64,000 nucleotides of DNA. Source: Clostridiaceae bacterium. Its GTDB lineage: Bacteria; Bacillota; Clostridia; Lachnospirales; Lachnospiraceae. The stretch spans positions 78,406 to 142,405 of the forward strand of contig JAJQGL010000092.1 in the NCBI GenBank assembly GCA_021200535.1, read 5' to 3'. Positions 53,240-62,963 of this stretch are shown here, piece by piece (position 1 is the stretch's first letter; the number at the start of each line of letters is the position of its first letter). Under the pieces are notes generated by a model. The model was given only the letters and a program-made list of their open reading frames with translations, was not told the DNA's origin and searched no databases. The position numbers and the translations under genes are program-made.

Positions 53240-54877
53240 ATGGGTTATGTTGATAAAAGAAAACAGGGTTCAGGCAGTATTACGGTTTTTCTGGCGTGTG
53301 TGTTCCTGCTTTTTTATTCGCTGATTGGAGTGGCATGGGAGCATGTACGGATCGTATCAGCGGCAGGTTATCTGCAGACTGCCGCTGCACAGGCTGCGAT
53401 GGTGACTTTTGGAGACTACAATAAGGAGTTGTATGAAGAGTATGGTTTGTTTGCCTATGGTGGATATGATGGTATTGGTACAGCTGAATTGACGCAGCAG
53501 TTTTTAGATACTTTGCAGGAAAACATAAAAGCGGTGCCGGACAATTCTTTGAAGCAGTACATAGATTTATACCGTTTTTACGAGGTGGATGCTTCTGTTT
53601 CCCAGACGAAATGCCTGACTGACCGGGAAGAATTTTGCAGGCAGGTAAGTGCTTTTTTAAAAGCGGGTGCAGTTAAAAATCTGACGGAAGGTTTATTGGA
53701 ACAGGTGTCTGGAACCGGGCAGACATCCGTTGCAGATGAGAATCTTTCGATTGCCAGAGATTATGAAGAGGGAAAATACGATTCAGATGGGGAGCTTTCG
53801 GCGGAAAACAGTGCAGATACTACGGAGGGGCAGGAGGCTGTTTCACAGAAACCATCGGACGAAGAACTGCAGGAAAGTTTAAAAGAAGATGCAGCGGGAG
53901 GGAATCCTTTGGATTTCTTTTCAGATTTGATGCGGGACGGGATATTGAATCTGGTATGTGATGCGGAAAGCTTATCAGAGGAAACGATAGAACCGTTAGA
54001 AAATGCGCAGACGCAGGAGAATCAAAATGAAGAAGAGGAACAGACATCCCAGGAGTTAGGGGCAGCACAGTATTTACAGGATTTCATAGATACAGAGGAA
54101 GGGGAAATTGACACGGGTTTACTGCAGGCAGGCACTGAGAAATCAGAACTTATCTGCTACGCAAATCAGCAATTCGGCAATTATACAAAGGAGAAAAAGC
54201 ATGCGGCGCATTATGAGGTGGAATACCTGGCAGCAGGAAAAGAGGAGGAAAAAGATAATTTGTCATATGTTGTTAATCGGCTGCTTGTTACAAGAATGCT
54301 GATTAATTTCGGAACGATTGTAATGGATGCCGCGCTGCAGGAAAAAAGTCTTGCAACAGCAACAGTGATTGCCGGGTTTACTTGTATGCCGCCTGTCATT
54401 ACTGCGGTACAATATACTATTTTGCTGGTTCTTGCCTTTCAGGAGTCGTGCGTTGATTTGGCTGCATTGTTAGCAGGGAAAGAGGTTCCGCTTCTCAAAA
54501 CTGTGACAGAACTAAAAATGTCGTATGAGGAAATATGCCTGGGAGGAAAAGAACTTTTTCGGCAGAAGGCATCTGAATATCCGGATGCAGATGGCAAGCT
54601 TTCGTCGACAGGAATAAGCTATATACAGTATCTGTGGGTGCTTTTGGCACTGCAGTCCCGTGATGAGCTTGTTCAAAGGAGCTGTACGCTGATTCAGTCG
54701 GATTTGCGTCAGCGTTATAATCAGAGTTTTTATATTTCTGCAGCTGTATGTCAGGCGGATTATTCTGTCAATTATCAGATGGGATATACATTTGGGCAGC
54801 TGCCGTTGATAAAAGGGCTTCGAACGGATGGAATCCAAAAGAATCTGGAGGTGCACTATGAATACAAAAGCGGATAG
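53240..54877 (+). CDS. DUF5702/TadG-like pilus-associated protein
   Basis: 545 residues. N-terminal membrane segment preceded by GSGSITVFLACVFLLFYSLIGVAWE, typical of TadG/DUF5702 proteins of Firmicutes Tad loci; a large extracytosolic domain and a Glu-rich linker (about 185-275) follow, and further hydrophobic stretches near 365-400. Presumed minor pilus or cell-wall protein. The 3' end overlaps the next gene by 20 nt. Confidence 0.8.
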   Translation: MGYVDKRKQGSGSITVFLACVFLLFYSLIGVAWEHVRIVSAAGYLQTAAAQAAMVTFGDYNKELYEEYGLFAYGGYDGIGTAELTQQFLDTLQENIKAVPDNSLKQYIDLYRFYEVDASVSQTKCLTDREEFCRQVSAFLKAGAVKNLTEGLLEQVSGTGQTSVADENLSIARDYEEGKYDSDGELSAENSADTTEGQEAVSQKPSDEELQESLKEDAAGGNPLDFFSDLMRDGILNLVCDAESLSEETIEPLENAQTQENQNEEEEQTSQELGAAQYLQDFIDTEEGEIDTGLLQAGTEKSELICYANQQFGNYTKEKKHAAHYEVEYLAAGKEEEKDNLSYVVNRLLVTRMLINFGTIVMDAALQEKSLATATVIAGFTCMPPVITAVQYTILLVLAFQESCVDLAALLAGKEVPLLKTVTELKMSYEEICLGGKELFRQKASEYPDADGKLSSTGISYIQYLWVLLALQSRDELVQRSCTLIQSDLRQRYNQSFYISAAVCQADYSVNYQMGYTFGQLPLIKGLRTDGIQKNLEVHYEYKSG

Positions 54878-55661
54878 AAATGTCCTCTATTTAGGAAGGA
54901 TCAAGAAGCAATACAATAAGTTACTTGTAAATCCGGATTATGTTCCCCAGTACACCAATACTAAAAAAAATAGAGGACATTTCTATCCGCTTTTTCGGGA
55001 GGGTGTATTGACAGTGGAAGCTGCTTTTTGCGCAACTGCATTTTTTCTGGTGCTGTTTTCTCTTCTGTATTTATTCCGGCTGCTGGCGGTGCAGCAGCAA
55101 ACGCAGATGGCACTTGCAAATGCAGGTCAGACATATAGTAGTTTTGGGACAAAAACAGGCGTATTGTCCGGGCTGTTCTCTGGAGATGGGTTGATTTTAT
55201 GGAAGGAAGAAAAGGGAATTTGTTATGTGAATCAGACAGAGACTATTCCAGTGCTTGGAAGCCGCTTCATCAGTTTAAACCGATACCAGCAGATGAAAAT
55301 ACATTCTTATGATGGCAAAACGATGGCGGGTGAAGCAGATGCTGAAAATGTATATGTCTTTATAGCAGAAAATGGGACTGTTTATCACAGAGAGGAGGGA
55401 TGTGTTTATCTGAATCCGGGAATTCAGGAGATTACATTTGATCAGGTGGCAGAGAAAAGAAATCGCTCGGGCGGTAAATACAGTATGTGTGAAAGGTGCT
55501 GCAAAAGCGTGGAACTGACAGGAACAAGCGGACTGTATATTACGCCATATGGGGACAGCTATCATGTGACCAGGCAGTGCCCGGGTTTGAAACGGACTGT
55601 GCGGAAAGTGCTTTTGTCGGAGATTGGAGCAATGCCAGCCTGCAGTAAGTGCGGCAGATAG
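54858..55661 (+). CDS. TadE-like protein with inverted repeat in its 5' coding region
   Basis: 267 residues. Residues 46-50 (FREGVLTVEAAFCATAFFLVLF) form the TadE type pseudopilin N-terminus and membrane segment; the remainder is extracytosolic with five Cys and CxxC pairs (CERCC, CSKCGR), which may bind zinc. Residues 4-46 come from a segment bounded by 27-bp inverted repeats (54866-54994) that keeps the frame. GGAGG precedes the ATG at 54858. Confidence 0.75.
   Translation: MNTKADRNVLYLGRIKKQYNKLLVNPDYVPQYTNTKKNRGHFYPLFREGVLTVEAAFCATAFFLVLFSLLYLFRLLAVQQQTQMALANAGQTYSSFGTKTGVLSGLFSGDGLILWKEEKGICYVNQTETIPVLGSRFISLNRYQQMKIHSYDGKTMAGEADAENVYVFIAENGTVYHREEGCVYLNPGIQEITFDQVAEKRNRSGGKYSMCERCCKSVELTGTSGLYITPYGDSYHVTRQCPGLKRTVRKVLLSEIGAMPACSKCGR
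54866..54994. repeat. Perfect 27-bp inverted repeats flanking 75 bp inside a TadE-like gene
   Basis: Positions 54866-54892 are exactly complementary to 54968-54994 in inverted order, with 75 bp between. The whole is 129 bp, 43 codons. Flipping the centre would put TAG in frame two codons in. It may be a small insertion (MITE-like), an invertible switch, or an mRNA hairpin. Confidence 0.9.
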
Positions 55662-55709
55662 ATAATCTGGATAAGGGCAGCGGAATGTCATGGGAAAAAG
55701 GAGAGAAAT

Positions 55710-56144
55710 GTGGAAAGGATAATTATTTTTATAGTATTGCTAGTGGGACTGCTGGCAGTTACGTATACTGATGTGAAGGGAAAAAAGATTTTTCTGCCGG
55801 TATGTATGGGAGAAATGGTTATATTGCTGACTTTAAATTTCTGCTGGAAAAAGGGAAGCGTATTTATAATAATTGCGTCCTTTGGTATATGTGCTTTGTT
55901 TTATCTGGTCAGTGTCGCAACAAGAGGGCAGATTGGAAAGGGAGATGCTTTTTTGTTTGGCATGACAGGTGCAGGAGTCGGGCTGGCCGAAAATCTTCTT
56001 TTAATTTATCTGACTTTTTTATTCGCTTTTGCAGGAGGTTTGTTTCTGCTGATGCTGAAAAAGGTCAGTATGCGGGATAGGCTTCCGATGGCCCCGTTTG
56101 TCTTAGCGGCATATCTTGTTTTATTCTTTACAGGAGGAGGTTGA
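55710..56144 (+). CDS. Second A24-type prepilin peptidase-like protein
   Basis: 144 residues, polytopic. Catalytic Asp candidates in TDVKGKKIF and GQIGKGDAFLF. Shorter than the first peptidase of the locus and divergent. GTG start with AAGGAGAG upstream. Confidence 0.8.
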   Translation: MERIIIFIVLLVGLLAVTYTDVKGKKIFLPVCMGEMVILLTLNFCWKKGSVFIIIASFGICALFYLVSVATRGQIGKGDAFLFGMTGAGVGLAENLLLIYLTFLFAFAGGLFLLMLKKVSMRDRLPMAPFVLAAYLVLFFTGGG

Positions 56145-56151
56145 TTTTCAA

Positions 56152-56559
56152 ATGAAATGGAAGAGAGATGGCAGTTATACAGTCGAGGCAGCCTTTGTGT
56201 TTCCGCTTGTCCTGGGGGTGTGCTTTGTTATTTTATATACACTTTTTTGGCTGCATGACCGGGTGGTGCTGCAGGGGAATTTAAATGGCATGCTTGTGCT
56301 GGCAGCAGAAGGGGAGTTGAGCCGGAATGAAAAAAGTATCGCTGCGGATTTGGAAAAAACGCTTTGGTGCATGGAGATAACAGAGCTTAAAATTCAGGAT
56401 GGGCTGCAATATGAAAAATGTGTAATCCGAGCAAAATCCCAGATGGAAATTCCGGTCATGTCAATTTTTGTTTCCGGTTTGAGAGAATTGACATTAGAAG
56501 AAAAATATCCCTGCAGGCATCCGGAATATTACAGGCGTTATCGCGATGGAGGTGAGTAA
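56152..56559 (+). CDS. TadE-like minor pilus protein
   Basis: 135 residues. Short leader, then DGSYTVEAAFVFPLVLGVCFVILYTLFWL: the Thr-Val-Glu-Ala-Ala TadE signature and membrane helix; remainder extracytosolic. AGGAGGAGG lies about 11 nt ahead of the ATG. The following FHA gene starts at the next base after the stop. Confidence 0.8.
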   Translation: MKWKRDGSYTVEAAFVFPLVLGVCFVILYTLFWLHDRVVLQGNLNGMLVLAAEGELSRNEKSIAADLEKTLWCMEITELKIQDGLQYEKCVIRAKSQMEIPVMSIFVSGLRELTLEEKYPCRHPEYYRRYRDGGE

Positions 56560-57525
56560 GTGGGAAAAACAGAATATGACGTGGAGCATCACAGTTTGTT
56601 ATGGAAAACGGAAATTGCTGAAGCGCAAAAACATGCTTTTGCCTGGAGAATGCTGGAACATAATCACATTGAAGGGCTGCTTCCATTTGAATATTATTAT
56701 GTGGATAACCAGCTGTACTTTCGCTATGAATGTAATCATTTGCAGCCGATTACGTATATATTAAAAAAACGCGCAGGTGATTTTAAGACAATATTTCTTT
56801 TGTGCAAAACAATGGCTGCTGTATTCAGAACAGGACAAAATTATTTATTAAAGGAAAGCGGTTATGGGTTAGAACCGGATATTGTGTTTTGGAACCCACA
56901 GGATATGCGGACTGTACTTTGCTATCTTCCAGGAAGAGAAAAGGGATTGGAAGAGGGGATGACTGGCTTGCTGGAGTATCTTTTGGAGCATTTGGAACAC
57001 CATGACCGGGATGCGGTTGAATTTACTTATGGTTTGTATGAGTTTGTTACATCAGGGCATATAGATATAGAAGAGATATCCGGATTTATTGATCAATATA
57101 CGGAGAGCGGAGAGGCGGAACCTCCGGAAGAGGATGAAACAGACAAGCCGATAACGGAAATTGCAGAAAACAATAATATGGCACTACAGCTGTGCGGAGG
57201 TAAAAAATGGGCATATGGCAAAAAAGCAGCTTCTTACATGCATGAAATAAAAGAAATTCCGAAAGGAACGGGGGAGATTGTGCTGGGAAGGGAGGAGGGA
57301 TGTGTTTTGCGGCTGCCATATGAGACGATCAGCCGCAGGCATGCGATGTTCCTGTGGGATGGGGACAGGCTGTTTGTCATGGATGCGTGTTCGGAGAATG
57401 GAAGCTATGTAAACGGAATAAAAATATCTGCATATGACAGAATGGAATGCAGGGAAGGAGACATCCTTACTTTTGCAGACATTTCATTCCGTTTGGTGAA
57501 AACCAATTTGTATTGTCAGAATTAA
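56560..57525 (+). CDS. DUF6382-type and FHA domain protein
   Basis: 321 residues, soluble. N-terminal domain (about 1-165) seen in Lachnospiraceae Tad loci; acidic linker; C-terminal FHA domain (about 235-320) with GREEG, SRRHAMF and CSENGSYVNG, which binds phosphothreonine. This suggests Ser/Thr phosphorylation controls pilus assembly. GTG start, GGAGGTGA upstream. Confidence 0.85.
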   Translation: MGKTEYDVEHHSLLWKTEIAEAQKHAFAWRMLEHNHIEGLLPFEYYYVDNQLYFRYECNHLQPITYILKKRAGDFKTIFLLCKTMAAVFRTGQNYLLKESGYGLEPDIVFWNPQDMRTVLCYLPGREKGLEEGMTGLLEYLLEHLEHHDRDAVEFTYGLYEFVTSGHIDIEEISGFIDQYTESGEAEPPEEDETDKPITEIAENNNMALQLCGGKKWAYGKKAASYMHEIKEIPKGTGEIVLGREEGCVLRLPYETISRRHAMFLWDGDRLFVMDACSENGSYVNGIKISAYDRMECREGDILTFADISFRLVKTNLYCQN

Positions 57526-57584
57526 GGTGAGCGGTTAAAAATTTCCGTCTGCAGAAAGGCAGAAGAAACATTCCGTCCGGGGCT

Positions 57585-58010
57585 TTATTGGAAAACGACG
57601 GGATTTTCCCGATACTCTGTTTTGATTACAATATAAGGATAAGAGGCTGCCTCGGATACCTCGTCGTCTTTTTCCGGACCAAACAGATCGGTGTCCAGAA
57701 TCAGGTCGTCGCCGGATTGGTAAAAATCATTTACTACAATACTGTAGCCGCCGGTTTTTTGCTTCCCATAACCCTTAATGATATATAGGCATCCGTTATC
57801 CGAATAGGTCAGTTCAAAAACATTTTTTTCACGTTCGCTGATTAGCTCCTGCAGCTCAGATGGGATATCGGCCCCCGTCACAATCGTAAATTCTACTGGG
57901 GTTGTATCATCGGAATTACTGCTGCCTGAACAGCCGGACAGGATAAGGCAGCAAAAAAGCATTGAGAAGAAAAGCATATGGAATAATGATACAATTTTAC
58001 AATTTTGCAT
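57585..58010 (-). CDS. PrcB-like lipoprotein
   Basis: 141 residues. Lipoprotein signal with ILSGC (Cys27). C-terminal part (KTGGYSIVVNDFYQSGDDLILDTDLFGPE ... ASYPYIVIK) fits the PrcB_C fold named after a Treponema protease complex subunit. Function in Firmicutes unknown. GGAGAG upstream of the ATG. Confidence 0.75.
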   Translation of the reverse strand: MQNCKIVSLFHMLFFSMLFCCLILSGCSGSSNSDDTTPVEFTIVTGADIPSELQELISEREKNVFELTYSDNGCLYIIKGYGKQKTGGYSIVVNDFYQSGDDLILDTDLFGPEKDDEVSEAASYPYIVIKTEYRENPVVFQ

Positions 58011-58070
58011 GTCAGCTCTCCTGAAATATTTGATTAGTTTACTCTATGAAAGCAGGACAATAGTTATGAA

Positions 58071-58099
58071 TTGCTTTTTCGGAGCAGGTGTTATATAAT
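58071..58099 (+). promoter_or_regulatory. glgP promoter
   Basis: TTGCTT (58071-58076), 17 nt, TATAAT (58094-58099); start near 58106. Confidence 0.7.
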
Positions 58100-58148
58100 G
58101 CTAATTGATGCACGGAGACATAGTAGTAGGCACAAGGAGGGCATGCAA

Positions 58149-60608
58149 GTGAAGGAAATCAATAAGGAGGAGTTTAAAAAAGAGGTCGAGGACTACGTTA
58201 AGGTCCTGTTTCGCAAGTCAATTAAAGAGGCTGACCAGCAACAGCTTTTTCAGGCTGTCAGTTATGCAGTAAAAGATTTTATTGTTGATCAATGGATGGC
58301 AACACATAAAACATATGAGGAGAAGGATGTCAAGACGGTATACTACCTGTCTATGGAGTTTTTAATGGGGCGTGCTCTGGGTAATATTATTATTAACTTA
58401 AAGGGGAATGAAGAAATCAAGAAAGCGATTGAAGAGCTGGGACTGAATCTGGATGTGATCGAGGATCAGGAGCCGGACGCAGCTCTGGGCAATGGCGGAT
58501 TGGGGCGCCTTGCAGCATGTTTTCTGGATTCTTTATCGACTCTTGGATATTCTGCATATGGCTGCGGCATCCGTTACAAGTACGGTATGTTTAAGCAGGC
58601 GATTGAGAATGGATACCAGGTAGAAAAGCCGGATGACTGGTTAAAATACGGAAACCCGTTTGAGATTAAGCGTCCGGAGTATGCCGTTGAAGTTAAGTTT
58701 GGCGGTTATGTTGCGATTCGTAAGGATGAGACAACAGGAAGAAACAAATTTGTCCAGGAAAATTATCAGTCTGTTATGGCAGTGCCGTATGATTTACCGG
58801 TTGTCGGTTATAACAACAATGTAGTAAATACGCTTCGTATTTGGGATGCAGAGGCGATTGACACATTTAACCTGGATTCCTTTGACAAGGGAGATTATCA
58901 GAAGGCAGTGGAGCAGCAGAATCTGGCGCGTACAATCTGTGAGGTCCTTTATCCAAACGATAATCATATGGCTGGTAAGGAACTCCGCCTGAAACAGCAG
59001 TATTTCTTTGTATCTGCCAGTGTTCAGCGCGCGATCATGAAGTATATGGAGAAGCATGATGATATTCATAAGCTTCATGAAAAGGTATGTTTTCAGCTGA
59101 ATGATACGCATCCGACTGTCGCTGTAGCAGAGTTAATGCGTATCCTGGTAGATGAATATGCGTTGGAATGGGATGAAGCGTGGGCAATTACAACAAAGAC
59201 CTGTGCATATACGAATCATACAATTATGTCAGAGGCGTTGGAAAAGTGGCCGTTGGAGCTGTTTTCCAGATTGCTGCCGCGTATTTATCAGATTATTGAA
59301 GAGATCAACCGACGTTTTATTTTGGATATTCAGAGAGCTTATCCGGATGATTACGGTAAGGTTGAGCGTATGGCAATTATATATGATGGTCAGGTAAAAA
59401 TGGCGCATCTTGCCATTGCAGCAGGTTTTTCAGTCAATGGTGTTGCAAGGCTTCACACAGAGATTCTTAAGAATCAGGAGCTTCATGATTTTTATCTGAT
59501 GATGCCGGAGAAGTTTAATAATAAAACAAATGGTATTACACAGCGCCGTTTTCTTCTTCATGGAAATCCGCTCCTTGCTGACTGGGTTACAAAGAAGATC
59601 GGAGATGAATGGATTACCAGCTTGAACCATATTGATGAACTGTCTGTTTATGTTGATGATAAGCTTTGCCAGAAAGAGTTTATGAACATAAAGTACCAGA
59701 ATAAGGTTCGTCTGGCAAAATATATCAAGGAACACAACGGAATTGAGGTCAATCCGCGTTCTATTTTTGATGTACAGGTAAAAAGACTGCATGAATATAA
59801 GCGTCAGCTTTTAAATATTTTACATATTATGTATCTGTACAACGAACTTAAGAAGAATCCGGATAAGGAATTTTATCCAAGAACCTTTATTTTTGGAGCA
59901 AAGGCATCCGCCGGATACCACAGGGCAAAATCAATCATAAAACTGATTAATAGCGTAGGGGATGTCATTAATAATGATAAATCTATCCATGATAAAATCA
60001 AGGTTGTATTTATCGAGAATTACCGCGTGTCAAATGCAGAGATTATTTTTGCGGCAGCAGATGTGTCCGAGCAGATTTCTACTGCAAGCAAAGAGGCGTC
60101 TGGAACAGGAAACATGAAGTTCATGCTGAACGGCGCAGTTACATTGGGAACAATGGACGGTGCAAATGTTGAGATTGTGGAGGAAGTCGGCGAAGAGAAT
60201 GCTTTTATCTTTGGACTTTCTTCTGATGAAGTTATTGCATATGAGCACAATGGCCAGTACAATCCAAGGGATATTTACAACACAGATTCTGATATCCGCG
60301 CTGTGCTTACACAGCTTGTTGACGGAACTTATGCACCAAACAATCTGGATGAATTTCGCGATATATACAATTCGCTGATGGACAGTCAGAGCGGGCGGTC
60401 TGATATCTATTTTATTCTTAAGGATTTTCGTTCTTATGCTGCGGCACAGGAGCGTGTGGAGACTGCTTATGTTGACACGGACAGATGGGCAAAGATGGCA
60501 ATGCTTAATGTAGCAAAATGCGGTAAATTCTCTTCTGACAGAACCATTGAAGAGTATGCAAAGGAAATTTGGAATCTTGAAAAAGTCACTGTTAAGGTAG
60601 AAGATTAG
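58149..60608 (+). CDS. glgP: Glycogen/alpha-glucan phosphorylase
   Basis: 819 residues, typical length. Phosphorolysis of alpha-1,4 glucans to glucose 1-phosphate. Substrate and PLP motifs: ALGNGGLGRLAACFLDS, the catalytic GTGNMKFMLNGA with the PLP Lys, and RVSNAEIIFAAADVSEQIS. The GTG at 58149 is chosen: AAGGAGG (58134-58140) is 8 nt upstream, while it is only 2 nt from the ATG at 58143. No other glg genes are nearby. Confidence 0.97.
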   Translation: MKEINKEEFKKEVEDYVKVLFRKSIKEADQQQLFQAVSYAVKDFIVDQWMATHKTYEEKDVKTVYYLSMEFLMGRALGNIIINLKGNEEIKKAIEELGLNLDVIEDQEPDAALGNGGLGRLAACFLDSLSTLGYSAYGCGIRYKYGMFKQAIENGYQVEKPDDWLKYGNPFEIKRPEYAVEVKFGGYVAIRKDETTGRNKFVQENYQSVMAVPYDLPVVGYNNNVVNTLRIWDAEAIDTFNLDSFDKGDYQKAVEQQNLARTICEVLYPNDNHMAGKELRLKQQYFFVSASVQRAIMKYMEKHDDIHKLHEKVCFQLNDTHPTVAVAELMRILVDEYALEWDEAWAITTKTCAYTNHTIMSEALEKWPLELFSRLLPRIYQIIEEINRRFILDIQRAYPDDYGKVERMAIIYDGQVKMAHLAIAAGFSVNGVARLHTEILKNQELHDFYLMMPEKFNNKTNGITQRRFLLHGNPLLADWVTKKIGDEWITSLNHIDELSVYVDDKLCQKEFMNIKYQNKVRLAKYIKEHNGIEVNPRSIFDVQVKRLHEYKRQLLNILHIMYLYNELKKNPDKEFYPRTFIFGAKASAGYHRAKSIIKLINSVGDVINNDKSIHDKIKVVFIENYRVSNAEIIFAAADVSEQISTASKEASGTGNMKFMLNGAVTLGTMDGANVEIVEEVGEENAFIFGLSSDEVIAYEHNGQYNPRDIYNTDSDIRAVLTQLVDGTYAPNNLDEFRDIYNSLMDSQSGRSDIYFILKDFRSYAAAQERVETAYVDTDRWAKMAMLNVAKCGKFSSDRTIEEYAKEIWNLEKVTVKVED

Positions 60609-60994
60609 GCGGCGGTTTTGGATTCGCGGCATATCGTCTGGGTTTGCTGATATTGTCATATTTAAAAGCAAATATAATTTTAAGAAAACTGCAAGAGCGT
60701 TTTTATCATGTTTCTTGCAGTTTTTTTCAACAGGAAATCAGAGCGCAAAGCAGCAATCTGCCGGGGTTTACAATATAAGGATATGAATGGCAGTGAGGAT
60801 AAAAGCAGTGGGAGAGGCGCTTGCAGAAACAATGGCCATATGTTAAAGTATGATACATCTGTAACAATATGGGAAAGGAAATATTTGTGCGGAAGCGTCA
60901 CAAAATCTGCGATGGCAAAACAAAATCTGTGATGGAAAAAATCCGGAAATTCGTTTGCTTTTGCAGCGTAAAACGTTTCGGAATGGAGGAAAAT
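60609..60994. other. Intergenic region between glgP and sppA
   Basis: Holds the glgP terminator (60685-60728). The rest has a short direct repeat CAAAATCTGYGATGG near 60897-60935 and no credible gene. Confidence 0.5.
60685..60728 (+). terminator. Terminator of glgP
   Basis: AAAACTGCAAGA (60685-60696) pairs with TCTTGCAGTTTT (60713-60724), T run follows. Confidence 0.85.
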
Positions 60995-62008
60995 ATGAAA
61001 ACAAAGCAACTGATAGGAATTATCGTTACAGGAGTGGTAATTATAGCGGTAGGAGTGACAGGAGTTGTGTCAAATGTGATTTCGCAAAAGATTTTAGGCA
61101 GTGCGGAAGAACAGGCAGGATCCAGTATTTTTGATATGATGAATGATATGACAACGTCAGAGCTTACGCTTCCACAGAATGATTTTGTAGGAGTGATTAA
61201 TGTTGTTGGAGAGATTGGAGAATCAACGTCGGGTTTTTCTAGTTCAGATGAGTATAATCATGATTTGTATATGGATTATATTGAGCAGATGGAACAGTCT
61301 TCTGCCAATCAGGGTATTCTTCTCTATGTGGACAGTCCCGGGGGAGCAGTATATCAGTCAGATGAGCTTTATCTTAAATTGATGGAGTACAGGGAAAATA
61401 CAGGCCGCCCAATCTGGGCATATTTTGCATCGGAGGCATGTTCCGGCGGATATTATGTTTCCATGGCGGCAGAAAAAATTTCTGCGAACAGAAATTGCTG
61501 GACAGGTTCAATTGGTGTGATTGTATCGCTTACAAACTGCAAAGATTTGTATGATAAGCTTGGAATTAAGGAAATTGATATTACAAGCGGTGAAAACAAA
61601 GCAATGGGTTCTTCAGGACTGGAACTGACGGATGAGCAGTATGATATTTTGCAGAGTCTGGTGGATGAGGCATATGATCAGTTTGTTGATATTGTAGTGG
61701 ATGGAAGAAATATAGATGAGGAACAGGTGCGCAAATTGGCGGATGGAAGAATTTATTCTGCGAAGCAGGCGTTAGAAAATGGTTTGATTGATTCTATCGG
61801 TTCACTGGAAGAGCAGAAGCAGGCGTTTATTGATGAATATAATTTTGACGAGGATATTGAGTTTTATGCACCTGAAAACGAAATATCCAGCTTCTGGAGC
61901 AGCCTGTTTTCTTCCGCACAGCAGCTAATTCCGGAAACAGAGATTGATCTTGCAGAGGATATTGTGGAAAACCAGGGAAATGGGGTGTTGAAATACTATG
62001 CAAAATAA
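60995..62008 (+). CDS. sppA: Signal peptide peptidase SppA (S49)
   Basis: 337 residues. Signal anchor (about 5-28), Ser nucleophile in EACSGGYYVSMAA and Lys in GENKAMGSSG: the Ser-Lys dyad of short Gram-positive SppA. Degrades released signal peptides in the membrane. ATG 60995 has GGAGGAAAA upstream. Confidence 0.9.
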   Translation: MKTKQLIGIIVTGVVIIAVGVTGVVSNVISQKILGSAEEQAGSSIFDMMNDMTTSELTLPQNDFVGVINVVGEIGESTSGFSSSDEYNHDLYMDYIEQMEQSSANQGILLYVDSPGGAVYQSDELYLKLMEYRENTGRPIWAYFASEACSGGYYVSMAAEKISANRNCWTGSIGVIVSLTNCKDLYDKLGIKEIDITSGENKAMGSSGLELTDEQYDILQSLVDEAYDQFVDIVVDGRNIDEEQVRKLADGRIYSAKQALENGLIDSIGSLEEQKQAFIDEYNFDEDIEFYAPENEISSFWSSLFSSAQQLIPETEIDLAEDIVENQGNGVLKYYAK

Positions 62009-62696
62009 TATGAACCAACAGGTGTATGCAGGTTTTTTTGTACGTTTGTCAGCTTACCTGATTGACTGGATTCTTGTCGGAGCTGCACTGCTCCTGATTC
62101 GTATTCCTGTTTTTATTGCCTATTTGGCCGGCAGTGCAGATTTGATTTTGCGGGATGTGATTTTTGAGTATTCTGTGTATGATATTTTGATTTATGTGTT
62201 GAAAGTGGTTTATTTTACCTTTATGACATATTATACCGGAGCAACATTGGGCAAAAGGCTTTTGCATATTCGCGTAATCAGTACGGAGGATAGAAAGCCG
62301 TCCTTTTTTGAAATATTATTTCGGGAGAGTGTTGGAAAATTTTTGTCCGGACTGATTTTGTATGTGGGGTATATTATGATTGGAGTGGAGAAAAATAAAC
62401 GGGGGCTGCATGACATTTTAAGTGACACATATGTAGTTTATTGTCATGAAAAACGAGTCATGGTGCCAGCGCCAGTCGTTTACAGAAATGTTCCATATCA
62501 TGAAAATTCTTCCGTGCCAAATGGCATGCCATCACAAAATGGGAATACTATGCCATCACAGAATGGGAATACTATGCCATTGCAAAACGAAAATGGCATG
62601 CCATCACAGAATGGGAATACTATGCCATTGCAAAACGAAAATGGCATGCCATCACAGAATGAAAAAAAAGGTTCTTCCCAAAGTGAGAATGTATAA
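61998..62696 (+). CDS. RDD family membrane protein
   Basis: 232 residues. Four membrane segments; RDD family signature near FFVRLSAYLIDWILVG and a central TGATLGKRLLHIRV. C-terminal 60 residues are Asn/Gln/Met/Pro repeats (GMPSQNGNT...), encoded by tandem DNA repeats. Overlaps sppA by 11 nt. Function not known. Confidence 0.85.
   Translation: MQNNMNQQVYAGFFVRLSAYLIDWILVGAALLLIRIPVFIAYLAGSADLILRDVIFEYSVYDILIYVLKVVYFTFMTYYTGATLGKRLLHIRVISTEDRKPSFFEILFRESVGKFLSGLILYVGYIMIGVEKNKRGLHDILSDTYVVYCHEKRVMVPAPVVYRNVPYHENSSVPNGMPSQNGNTMPSQNGNTMPLQNENGMPSQNGNTMPLQNENGMPSQNEKKGSSQSENV
62518..62660 (+). repeat. Tandem repeats encoding the RDD protein tail
   Basis: Head-to-tail near-copies of ATGCCATCACARAATGGGAA and ATGCCATTGCAAAACGAAAA. 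Confidence 0.85.
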
Positions 62697-62963
62697 TGTA
62701 CACAAGCACAGTGCCTCTGTCTGTACTACTACCGCGTTTTTGAAATAACGAAACCTTTCTGCTGTATAAAGTTTAGTACAGCGGACAAGATTAAAAATGT
62801 TTCTTTCGATAAAAATTGTATAAAAGAAGATTATCTGTCAAGAATAGTAGCAGATGATAAAGAAATGCTCCGTGGCTGCCTATCTGTTTTGTATGGACCG
62901 CAGCCGGGCGGAGACGCACTACGGCAGATTTGAAATTGAGAAAAAGGAAATGGAGGAAACATT
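62697..62963. other. Intergenic region before spoIIQ-like gene
   Basis: Holds a GCTGTA/TACAGC hairpin (62761-62783) related to the dispersed repeat; a second part has no feature. GGAGG (62952-62956) serves the next gene. Confidence 0.45.
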
